64,000 nt of DNA from Sabethes cyaneus. Lineage: Eukaryota; Arthropoda; Insecta; Diptera; Culicidae. A model generated the notes under the pieces. It was not told where the DNA came from, did no database searches, and saw only the letters and a list, made by a program, of their open reading frames with translations. The position numbers were made by a program, and so were the translations under genes. Numbering within the stretch: position 1 is the stretch's first letter; every line of letters starts with the position of its first letter. The DNA is taken from the NCBI RefSeq assembly GCF_943734655.1, contig NC_071353.1:149278043-149342042 (forward strand), written 5' to 3'. Below, piece by piece: positions 36,401 through 48,400 of this stretch.

Positions 36401-39400
36401 CATTTATTGTTGGGGTATTTAGAGGGGGGGACGGATTACTGTGTGAAAATTTATTAGTGGATTGCCACCAGAAATTTAATTTCTAATTTGCCTACGCTGC
36501 TGCCGCCGCCGACGTCGCCGGCCAAGGGGAAAGAAAATGTTTAAAAATAAAACATGTGCTGCTGTGATGACACGTCGTGGGAAACTTTTTCGCTTTCTGT
36601 TTGGCGTCAGATCGTCATCTGAGTCTCAGCAGTTGCCAAATGAAAACAAACAAACTAGAAAAACACTAACCGTGGATTAGCTCAGCTTAAATCCGTGTCA
36701 ATAGCGTTAGGTTTTCTTCCGTTTTGTAGAGAATTTTTATTGGTTATTTTTATACTCATTTCAAGTTTCTTATTTGTTCATAGTAAGAACTAGAAGAAGA
36801 AGAGTAATTTTTCGAAATATTCTTCGAAATAATGTTTTTCTTCGTGGTACATGTCTTGAGCTCCCTGGATGCTGGGCAATTTTTTGACACCATGTAGAAT
36901 AAAGTATGTGTTTAAGTTCAGTCACATGGATTTTCTCGTTTGTTAATTTCTAATATTTTAATGACAGGATTTGCTTGATAACATGGTTTGTTGTTCCTGA
37001 GTTATGGCTGAAAAACTAGGTTTTTCGTGACTAGAACTAGACCGGATAGTAAAAGAGAAAAAATGCGACACCGAACTGGCATAATAAAAGAAAAACGAAA
37101 GAAAAATCGTGACACAATGAAAAGGAAAACGAGACATAATTAGAGAAACAAGTGGAAACGAAGAAAATGGAAGAGAAAAAAAGGGGAAAAATGGCATAAA
37201 ACGAGGAGACTGGAAAAAGTTTAAGAATGAAAGAGAAAAGAAGAAAAACTAGAGAAGAGAAGAAAAAAAAACAAAGAAAATGAGGATAAATGGGAAGAGA
37301 AGAAAGCTGAAAAACAGGATAAAAAAGGAGAAAAAACGAGTCTAAAAAATGAAGAAACGAAAACAGGAACAGAGGACAAACGGGATAGAAAAGGAAAAAA
37401 AATGTTGAAAAAATGAAAACGGAAAGCAAAAGGCATAAAATGAAAAAGAAAAGCAGAACGTGACAAAAAAGGAGAAAAATCAGGACATAATACGAGGAAG
37501 TACAGAGAGATGAAAGCAAATGACGGGATAAAATAGAACAAAATATTTGAAATTTAGTCTTGAAATTGGAATTCAAATTAGTCCTGAAATCAGAGTTAAA
37601 CTTTACTTAAAATTGGAATTAATTTGGCCTAAAATCGGATATGCAATTAAATTTGAAATTAAACTTAACATTGGATATTAAATTAGAATTAAATTTGGAC
37701 TAATTTGAATTTGAAATTTTACTTTAAATTGGGCATGGACACGAAATAAGACATGAAGTTTTACTTGAAATTCACATTTTTTGTCTTATTCTCTCACACG
37801 TTTTACCTCTTTTCTGTTTCACTTTTTATCTTTTTCCTTTCAGTTTTTCGCTATTTATTCCGTTTTTCTTCTTTTCTGTACGCTTTTCTTGGTATTGGCT
37901 CTCACTTTCCATCTGTCTTTTCTCTTAGTTTCCTTCTTTATGTCCCCTGCTTTCTGTTTTATTGTGCAATTTGTCAGCGTTTCCAACTCTTTTTTAATCT
38001 TTCCTATTTTCAGTGTTGTTTTTCCTTATGCTTTTCATTTGTTTTTTGTTCATTTCTTGTCCGGTTTCAATCTTTTCTCTGTGCCGTTTTCATCTTTCTG
38101 ATGTACCGTTTTTTCGACGTTTCTGTCTATTTCCTCTTTCTCTATTCCGTTTGTTTTCTGTTCCTGTCCCGTTTTCCTGAAGTCCTGAAGAGTCCTGAAC
38201 TTTCTATATTTCGTTTTCTGTCTCTCTTCTTCCGTTTTCCCCGTTTCTCTTATTTTACTGTCTCGTTCTTTGTCATTTTTACCCGTTTTTGACTTTTTTC
38301 TTTTTTAAAACGAACAAAAGTAACGAAAAAATATAAAAAGTAAATGTAAAATAGCAAAATATAATTAAAATTATTCAAAAAGAACCCTTATTTCTGTGCA
38401 ACAACAGTCACAAAAATGAAAAATGCTTCGAAAATAATTCATAACCAACATAACAACAAAACATACAAAGAAATGATACACACTCATTGCTCCATTCATC
38501 GAACTCTATTTGGCCCTCCGGGCTTTGGTTCTATTTCGCGTTTTTGGACTAGTTTCCAGAGGAGGAGAAAAAACACAAAAGAAATAAAGAATAAAAACTT
38601 ACATGAAAAAAAAGAGGACATAATGTAATGGGAGTAAAAAGCGAAAATGTAAAACACAGGAGACAATAAAACTAGACAGAGTAAGGTGAAGAGTGGAAAA
38701 GAAAAGAAGAAAAAAGAGGGAAAAAAGGGGAAGCGATGAAAACAAGAGAGAAATAGAGGACTAACTAGACAGAAAGTAGAAAACACGGGATAGAAAAGAC
38801 AGAACCGAAGAAGAACAGGAAAAACGGAAAAGAAAATCGAAAAAAGACTAAAACCACAACCGAATAAAAGACAAAAAGTCAGAACAGAAAATGACAAAAA
38901 ACGAGACAGGAAAAGAGCAAACGTGCCTAAAAACAGAAGCAGAACTGAAGCAGTAAATCAAGACTCAGGAAAACGGCAATAAAAGAACAGGAAAATATCG
39001 AAACGAACGCAAAAAAGAGGAAAACGAGACAAAAAAGGTAATACGGAACAGAATAGGAGAAATCAAAAGAGAAAAGAGAAATATCAAGACAGAAAAACGA
39101 TTACTGATAGAGGAACGGACAGACCAGACGGGTATAAAAAGAGAAAGATGGAAAATGAGAAAGACGGACTACAGAAAAAGGTAAAACGAAAGAGAAAACG
39201 ATGAAAAACGGGACATAAAAACACGAAAGTCGGAGAGGAAAAGAAAAAAATGGGAGAATAAACGCGGCAGATGAAGGCAAGACAGACGAAAAAGAAGATA
39301 CAAAAGCCAGTGAAAACGAAATGGAAGAGGGAAAGGGAAAGAGGAAAAGAAAAGTGAAAAGACGAAAATGGAAATGAAATTAATATCCGACGAGTTTAAA

Positions 39401-42400
39401 AGATAAGAATACAGTAATGTTCCGATTTTGTCAGGATCAAATTTTGTCAAAATCGGGATACTTTTTTTCAAAATTCAAGACTTAAGACCTTGCAATTTCG
39501 AAGACTTCTACTGAAGCTTAAATTTCAACCCTCAATTAGTCAACCGAAAGCTCAATGAACCGGGCACAGCACACTGGACCAGAACCTTTTTTGGTGCGCA
39601 TTAGCTTTGAGTGGGAAAACGTGGTTTTAGTTTTATCGAACCTTTGGAAGACTTTCTTAAAATTAAAAGTTTTATCGTCCAGCGGAATTCAAATTTTGAT
39701 TTATCGCCCTAAAAGTGAAATAAAACATTTATTTTTCTTCAGTTTCAATATGACACATTGGTCTGTTCTGCAAAGTTTTACAGCATATTATTACAAGAAA
39801 TTTTGCTGAAGACAATAACCTTCTATCTCTTCACCAAAGATAGGAAAATTCTATTTCTCATAAGTGAAAAATCGTTAAAATCAGTTTTTCTATTTTAGCT
39901 GTTTTTATAGTTGTTATACTACTTTTTCATGTACTACAAAGTTGTACAAATAGTAAAAATACACAACATTGCTGAAAATAGTATACCTCTATCTTTGCTT
40001 GTTCAGGAACTATAGAGCTTTTACTATAAAAATACCCTAATTTTGACCCTGAATTACTCGCAAGAAGGCATCATTTTATTCAAAAACTCTCCCCAGAGAA
40101 TCAAAATGCTTTTAAGCAGGCTGAAAAGTTAAAGAAAATTTATAGGCTGACAAAATCGGGATGAAAAGCTGATAAAATCAGGGGTAGACAATATCGGAAC
40201 ATTACTGTATTACTATAACAAATGTAACACCGGTAAACAGCACCGAAACGTAGCATAAATGGTCCTTCGGGAAAGTGTAAAAAGTAAAAACGAAAGAGAA
40301 AAAGGTGACCGAATAGTAAACAGGATATGATGAGAGAAATAAGCAGAAATGTAAAATTAGGGAAATGAAAAACGAGAAGACTAAACAGAAAAAGCTGGAA
40401 AATGGAAAAGAAAAAAAGAAAAATGAAAGAAAAGAAGGGAAACCCATAAAGAAAATCTGGATAAACTGAACAGAAAGGGAAGAAATCGCGGAAAAAAATA
40501 TAGTAAAAATGAGATAGAAAAGAAAGAAAAGAAAAGAGTAAAAAACGAAAAAAAATTGAAAACAGAAAACAAAAGGGATCGGAAAAGAAAAACAACGTGA
40601 CAGAAAAGAAAGAAAAGTAGACTAGGAAGAGAAAGAATGGAAATGACGAAACCGAAAATCGGAAAAGAATAGCATAAAAAACGAAAACCACGACCACATT
40701 TTTGATTCTTTTTTGAGAAAACGTCGAAACAGGACAAAAAGAGACAGGAAAAGAGGAAAAACGAAAGAAAAAATAGAGAAAACAGGGAAGAAAAATTCGG
40801 AAACTGCAGAAACAAAATGGAAAAACCAGATAGAGAAAAAGAAGGAATACGAGACGAGAATAAACGGAAAAGCAGAATTACGAAAACAGAGAAAAGAATA
40901 CCGATAGAGGAAACGATGGAAACGAGAAAAGAGGTAAAACGAAATATAAAAAGAGAATCTTGGGACAAAAAACGAGAACGTCGATGGAGCGCATGGTAAG
41001 AAACAGTTTAAGATCGTCAGCGTAGATAAGTGCGCATCCAGTTTCTAGTACGATAACTACATCGTTAAAAAACAATATGATCAGCAAGGACCCCATATTG
41101 CTTCCTTGAGGAACACCAGACTTATTTGTAAACACAGATGAAACAGTAGATTCTAACTTGACTTGCAACACTCTATCGCGTAAATATGATTCAAGCCAAG
41201 CCAATAGCTGCTCTGAGGCTCCCAAACGATGCGATGATCGATCCGGTCGAATGCAGCTTTTATGTCAGTGTTGCAGAAGGAGGTAAAGTCGAGTAGATTG
41301 GTGGAAACCGATCGGCCAGGCATGAACCCGTGCTTTTGGGCTGATATATAATTTTTGGTACGGTTAAGCATGGCAGTGCCCACAATAATTTCAAAAAGTT
41401 TGAAAGCTGCAGACAAGCTGGTAATTCCTCTGTAGTTCCTAACATTCCGACGATCGCCACTCTTATGAACGGGAAACATAAAGGATCGTTTCCAAATACT
41501 AGGAAATTTTTCTTGTGCAAAAGACTTGTTGAAAATACAACAAAGTGGTACGGATAACTCAAATGCGCAGCGACAAAAAATAGCGGCTGGGATTCCATCA
41601 GGTCCGGGGGAATATGATCACTTCAATCTACGAGCTGGTTCAACAATCATCACTGGAGTAATTTCGAAAGTGTCAAGGTCGACGAGTCCTTCGGGAACAT
41701 TCATTGCAGCCAAACCAGCTTCTGCGTCGGAGGCGATCTCATTTGCAAATACCGAAGAGAAGAAGGATGCAAACATTTCGCAGGAGTCTGTAGTGGAGCA
41801 CGATTCTGAGCCATCAAGATATACGTTGGCGGGAATAGAATTGCATTTGCGTTTCGAGTTTACAAAACTCCAAGAATCTTTCGGGTTTCTTCGTAGGTTA
41901 TTTTGCACACGGAGAAAATATGACGTATACAGGGAGGCGTTGAGCTGACGATACTCGTCACTGGTACGTTTATATTCACGTTTTAATTCTGCGGTTTTAC
42001 GGCGTCGGTATTTACGTAAACAAGTATTCGTCATCAGACATGTCATCCACTTCGCTCATTTCAAGAAGATTCTCCCAGTCATAGTTAAGTAAATGTTTAG
42101 AGAGCAGGCCAAAATCTATTTTGCGGTAGTTTAATTTTCGTCGTTCATTTTCTGAAGGTGTATGATTCTCGGAGTGGTCATTTAAAGCGGGTAACGAAAT
42201 CAACAATGGGGGGTAATGAGAGTCAACAGAAAGTAATGGTGCAACGCACTCGTCAACGGATACAACGTGGTCAGCAGAATAAAAAACTAAATCAAGCACC
42301 CTTCCGAGATGATTACGTTTCAAGTTGGCTTGTTGGAGGTTGAGGAAATCCATTCCGTCAACTAAAACCGCACTCGCAGTGAGAAGCTGCGATGTATTAG

Positions 42401-45400
42401 TGTGATTTATCAAATCGTCATTGTATTCCCAAACAATGCGTGGTTGATTATAATCACCGCAAATGAGTATAGCATCAGTTGAATGGTTTTTTCGCACAAT
42501 TCACGAATAGAAGAAACGTGCGATTCAATAACAACAGGATCCTGGCTTTTGTCGGGAGGAATGTACACAGCACCAAATAAAATTTTCAACCCATGAATAT
42601 TCGCGGTAATACAGACTTGCTCTAACCTACTTGCTTGTGCTGACGTGAGGGCAACGCAAGGGTACTGCCAGGCGACAGCGATCAAAACACCACCAAACCT
42701 CCGTTTATCACTATTACGGGACGAACGGTCGCAGCGAAAAACGTTGAACCATTCGCCGAACAGCTGCAAAGAATTAATGGACTCGTTGAGTCCGGTTTCT
42801 GTCAATATGATGACATCAAAACAACACGAGAAGTGAAGTCCTTTTTTTCTAGTTTTCGTCTCTTCCTAACTCTTTTTATCTCCATTCCTTCTGGTTTTTT
42901 GGCTTGGAAAAAAAAAAAAGTGAAGCGAAAAGTCGGGAAACGGGAAAGAAATCAAAAAACGAGTATAAAATATAAAAAAACAGGACTGAAAATGAACAAA
43001 AATGGGACAGGTTCAGGAAACGAAGAAAAATGGAATGTTGTGAAAAAGCAATCAAAGAACAGAAAAAAAGTAAAACGAGAGAAAAAGAGGAAAGACGGAA
43101 GAAAAGTGAGAACAAAACTAAGAAAACGGTACGGAAAAGAGAACGCACGGAATAAAAAGTGAAAAAATGGGACTGGAAAACAAAAAGGGATAAAACGTGT
43201 GAGAGAATAAAACGAAAATTATCTATCCTAATTTGAAGTAAAACTTCGTGTCTAATTTCGTATCCATATTAATCTAAATTCTAGTCCTATTTAATGTCGT
43301 ATAACAAGTCCGATGTCAAGTGTAATTCCGACTCTCCTTTCCAATCGTGTTCCAAGTCGAATTTCAACTTTAAATTTGTCGTCAAAATACGGAGTTTTCA
43401 ACCTAATCGTTTATGTCTTGGCACTCTAGTGCTTACTCTGGGGTTGGTTGTAGTGCTTGTCAATGTCACGACGAATCATTCTCAACTCTTTTTTTTTATA
43501 TCTTCTTCATTCACAGCTTCGCAAGGAACAGGAAATGCAGAAGCAAAAACTCTGGCATGCCTTCCAGGAGAAGAACAAAGAGCTGGAGATGCAACACCGA
43601 CAGCAGTTGGAGCACAAATTCCAGGTAACTTTCACTGGGACAGACTTCTTATCTTATCTCTTTCGAATGTTGTAGTAAGCGCATTGTAATCACTGTGGTG
43701 TTTGGGAGCGGCCCACTGCCCTCGTCACATACCGTTGATGCGGTGCGTGGTCCACTCCCTTCGCCGTGGTCCCTCCCTGTTGCTCGCGCGAGAAGCCAAA
43801 AAAAAACAACACAAAACAATTTGTTCACAATCGAATACGATATACCGATATAGCTTGCGGCCTATCACACTACTGGCTACATCTTCCAGGAACTGCGCGA
43901 TCAGCGCCTGGCCGAGGAAGCTGCCCAGCAGCGCGAGCGCCGCGAACGGGAAGCGATGAAGCGCAAGGAGAAGCAGGACTTCAGCGCCAACGCAAGCTCC
44001 GAGGTCAAGCAGAAACTACAGGTTCGGTGATCCGTTTACTGCTTCGTTGTCAAACGTACCAGTTCTAACAATGGTTTTCCCCCCGTTTTTCAGACCTTCC
44101 TCATTCAAAAGAAACAGGCGGCGGCCTCGAATGGGATGAGCTCACCATCTTCCTATCGAAATTGGTGAGTTGAACACCCCTGGGCTCCTCTGAAGGTTGA
44201 CCTTACATTGGACATTAAAATCATGTCACATTTTCAGGGGCGTCGTGAAGTCCTCCTCCGGTGAATCGATACCGGCCGGAGCGGTGTCCGCCAGCTCGCA
44301 TCCGTACAAAATTCCACCACCTCCACCATCGTCCATCGCAAAGTACGATTCGGACTTCCCACTGAGGAAAACAGGTAAGTCTGCGCTGCGCCGAGCCCCC
44401 TGCTCTCTGCAGGTTGAGGTTCCTCCGCTGTTTCTGTGTGTGCGTGTGCGTTTGTGTGACTTTTTTCTCGCTTGATTGGTACTAATTGAGGAGTCGTTTC
44501 GGTTGGTTCGTCTGCTTTTCTTCGAAAAGCAAGGTAGAAGTTCCAACCGGAAAGCCACAAATTCGACCGTCACGAGTTGAAGCATGCTCAGAAAAGGCTG
44601 GCCGTGTGTTCTCTGTGCTTCAAATAATATCTAACCAAGTTAGAATCGACTTAACATACTAAAATAAAAGCTGATTTAATTGGCCTCACGACCACGATTA
44701 TACCCTCTAGTGTCTAGGGTCCCCCTCTAGAACACGCCCAGCTGACTGATTGTATCGATGTATGAAGCCACCACTAACCGCTCTCAAAACGAACGCATGT
44801 ATATTTTTGCCCACAACAGCTTCCGAGTCCAATTTGCTGAAGATTCGCATCAAACAGCGCGTGATCGAGAAGCGCGCAATGACCGGTCCGTTGGCAGCCC
44901 GCCGCCAGGAGCGACTCCAGCAGGCCGCCCAACGACGGCTGCAGAAGCAATCGCAAGCCCACCAGCAGCATGCTCAGCAGCAGCAACAGCAGGTTCAACA
45001 TTCCCAGCAGCAACAGTTGCCACATCACCAGCTTTCCTCGATGGCTGCCCATCCCGCAAGTATGTATCCGTGCTTTGAAAGGATCCCTCTGTTTCTTAGG
45101 TTTATAGTTAAACAAATCATGTTGTTCTGCCAGTGTTTTTACTAAAGCAAACTAATCAGTGACAAACCAAAAACAAAAAAGCTGCACGATGAAGTCGATT
45201 CCTTCAGCAACTTCGTGTGCTAAACAACTAACTTGTTTTAGCCTGACCGGAGTTTGAATCACTTCCAACCGAATCATTCGAAAGCAAATAATTATAATCT
45301 GTTGTTTCTTGTTTTTTCCGTTAGACTGCTCCAGTGGAACGCCGGATTCGGGTCCGAATTCACCGCCGGCCCTCGGAAGCCGCGGGTCGCCCTCGAACGC

Positions 45401-48400
45401 ACCCATCCAGGAGGAAAACGAAGACCCCCAGTACCGGTCCAGCATCAACGATCTGGCCCTGTTCAGCTCGCCCTCGATGCCGAACATTTCGCTCGGTCGG
45501 CCGCATCTGTCCGACGCGCACTCGGCGAATCATATCGTAAGTTATTGTTGTTTGTTTGCTCGCCCCTCCGCTCTCGCATCCCAAGTAACAAATTCAAGGT
45601 TTCAAGGTTCAAGCTTGAAGACATTTTCTAGAATTCTAAATTCTACAGAACTGCGGTAAAATGGCCATAAAACTCCACACCACAGATAGTTCTCGAGACA
45701 ATCGCTTAAAACTATCTCAAGGGTTGATGGTTTTAGGGTTTACAATTGTTCTGAGAAAGTATGAATCGTCCGTCGGTCAGGCTGTCTCTTCAATGTCTGC
45801 CAACCGTGGTGAGGCCATTAGTGAGTCGAAGCAGGTCATCTTGGTTAACAGATGGAACAGCCATCGAAGAGAGACTGTCTCTCTACCACAAGACCCTATA
45901 ATTGCAGTTGGCAAACCTCCGATGAAACGTCGTCGTGATGAGCACGTTCGGGTTGTCAAGCCGCCCCTGGGAGGTACGAAGCCAGCGACCTCTGAAGCCG
46001 TAATAACTGTTCCTTCTCCGAAGGAATTATTCTGGCTGTATCTGTCCAGAATTCACCCTAACGTCAATGCGAAAGCAATAACTGATCTATCAAAGGAATT
46101 GTACTGCGATGGACCACTCAACGTCGAGGATGCAGTCTTACCTGCTAAGAACTTCATGTGGTTTAAAATCGGGATGCATATAGAACTGCGAGACCTAACC
46201 ACATACGATCGATGGGATGTTGGAACGCAAGGTTTCATCATAGAGCTTGCAGCTCACCGCATCTCTCCCGACATCATCTGAGGTTATTCCTGGAGTCTCC
46301 CTGAATTCCAGACCACGCAAGTGCAACAACCCGAATAATAGTACTCAGTGGCGACTCGTCCGCATATTCAACCTGTTCGTAGGACAGGCAAACAAAATTC
46401 AGCCCGACAAAATTTCGTTTGCACCGACGCATTTGCAATGCAATACGAATTTAGTTTAGTTACGAAGCTGATGAGCAAACCGTTCAACACGACATTTGAA
46501 CGTTGCTTTAGAATCTCAATGCACAAGCATACCAGCACATTATTCCTGGTATTAATTCTTGATACTGAATTAGTACCGTCATCCGGGGATACTTGCAACA
46601 CCGGGGTTACTTGCAACACCTTTGCGCAAGGTGCTTTTGACAGCTCTAATGCATTTGTTTGTTTACATAACCATTTGTGGTCAACGCCGTTTTAAAGAAG
46701 GGACGTTTACCTATTGGTTAGTTATGCCTAATCCATTACATCATTGTTTTGCTTGTTTTTATACGACTGGAAAGCATTGGCGGAACTAGCGCTCATTTCT
46801 AGGGGGGGCTATAGCCCCCGGAATTTTTTTCAACCGTTTTATTTCGTCGGCATATTAAAATTTAATGCACATTAATGCCTGGAATCTTATAAAAGTCATG
46901 CAAATAAACTTTACTCTGAAGTTATTCGTACCTATAGTTATCTAACTATTGGTTTTTCAAAAATTACAAAACTTAGTCAACTTTTCTAGGGGGGCTGAAT
47001 CTTTTCTAGGGAGGGCTTAGCCATCCCCTAGCCCCCCCCCCCCCCCTAATTCCGCCAATGCTGGAAAGTAATTTCACTTTCAGAGTAGGAAAAATGGATG
47101 TGCAAAGTTGCGCCTGTTCATTGACATGAAATTATTTTTTATCGTTTGGTTCCTGACCACAATTAGTGCATCATATAAGCTAACAAAAGCAGCATTGAAC
47201 TTTGTTTATAATTTAAACTTGGAGAAGAAACGATGAATTCGTGCTGTTACTTCCAATATGGCGCGACTTACAGCACTTGTAAAATAGATAATTATCGTAA
47301 TAGACAGTATGTACAAAGTATGTTTGCATCTGTACGATGTTAATTTGTCTACTGCCATCTCCAGAAAAATTAAAACTGTGAAAAATTCCACGTGCCTTGA
47401 AACGACAATTTGGAGTTCACTGAAATGCTGCATTTCCACCGAATATCTTTAAAAAAGCGATAGACGAAATTGGGAAACAAAACATGCCTCCAATATCCCT
47501 TATTTTACTACAAATACACTCAAAATATCTAAAAATAGTCATTCGCGGTTTGAAATCAAATTTAAAATCATAAGAAATGCAAAATCAGAAAAGTGTTGCA
47601 AGTAACCCCGTTTACTTGGTAACTTGCAACACCCCTATTTTCGGTTCATTCTACAGATTCATTTAGCTGATATTTTATCTCATAATCATACATCAAAAGT
47701 ACTGACCACTATACAAGTTTTGGCTACTTACACTTGGACCTAAGCGGTACACTTCGAAAGTTATACCAAGTCAAAGTTCAAAAGTGTTGCAAGTATCCCC
47801 GGATGACGGTACCAGAGACAATGTGTTGATAAAAAGAGAATGTGACACAGCTTTTACTCGAAAGCGCGGGCGGTTTATTGTCTCGTTCATCTTCAGCATT
47901 GAACAACTTACTACCACATATCCCTATGGCCTGCGCTTTGATTCCATATTTTATTTAGTTAGGAAGCTAATGAGCAAAATGTTCATCACGACGTTTGAAC
48001 GTTGCTTTAGAGATTAGCACCAGGAACAATGTGTTGGTACGGAAGGGTATTTGAAAATAGAGCGCGGTTGGCAATTTGGCTTGCATTATTCGCAAAATTT
48101 TCTCCTTAGCTCGTTCATCTTTAGCATTGAACAACTTACGCATATTGCTTGTTGCTTGTGGTGCGTGTGATGTGGGTTTGTGCGCGCATCGCAGTAAGGT
48201 GGTAATTCTTGAATTTGGTTCAATAGGTAAATTGAACGAAAAGTTTTCGGTTCGTAAATAAAATTCAGAGACGAGTTTGCTTGTAAAGTAAACCGTCGTT
48301 TTCCGTTGCTATTTAAACAAATAGGGATATTCACGTAGCACTTGCTATGTTGCGAATACGGAGTATTGCGTATTTATACTGCCGCTACTCGCATAACAGT

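Noticed and set aside
44226..44585. Antisense frames over HDAC4 exons (also 44774-45115, 57071-57568, 57845-58129)
   Set aside because: Shadows of GC-rich coding exons on the other strand, with no independent features.
45661..46281. Possible extra HDAC4 exon (206 codons, + strand, right after exon 7)
   Set aside because: Exons 7 and 8 join in phase 0 without it, and its end resembles Jockey-type ORF1.
47530..47539. Fourth exact MEF2 site CTAAAAATAG
   Set aside because: It lies inside the Tc1/mariner-like insertion in an A/T-rich context, so it is probably chance.
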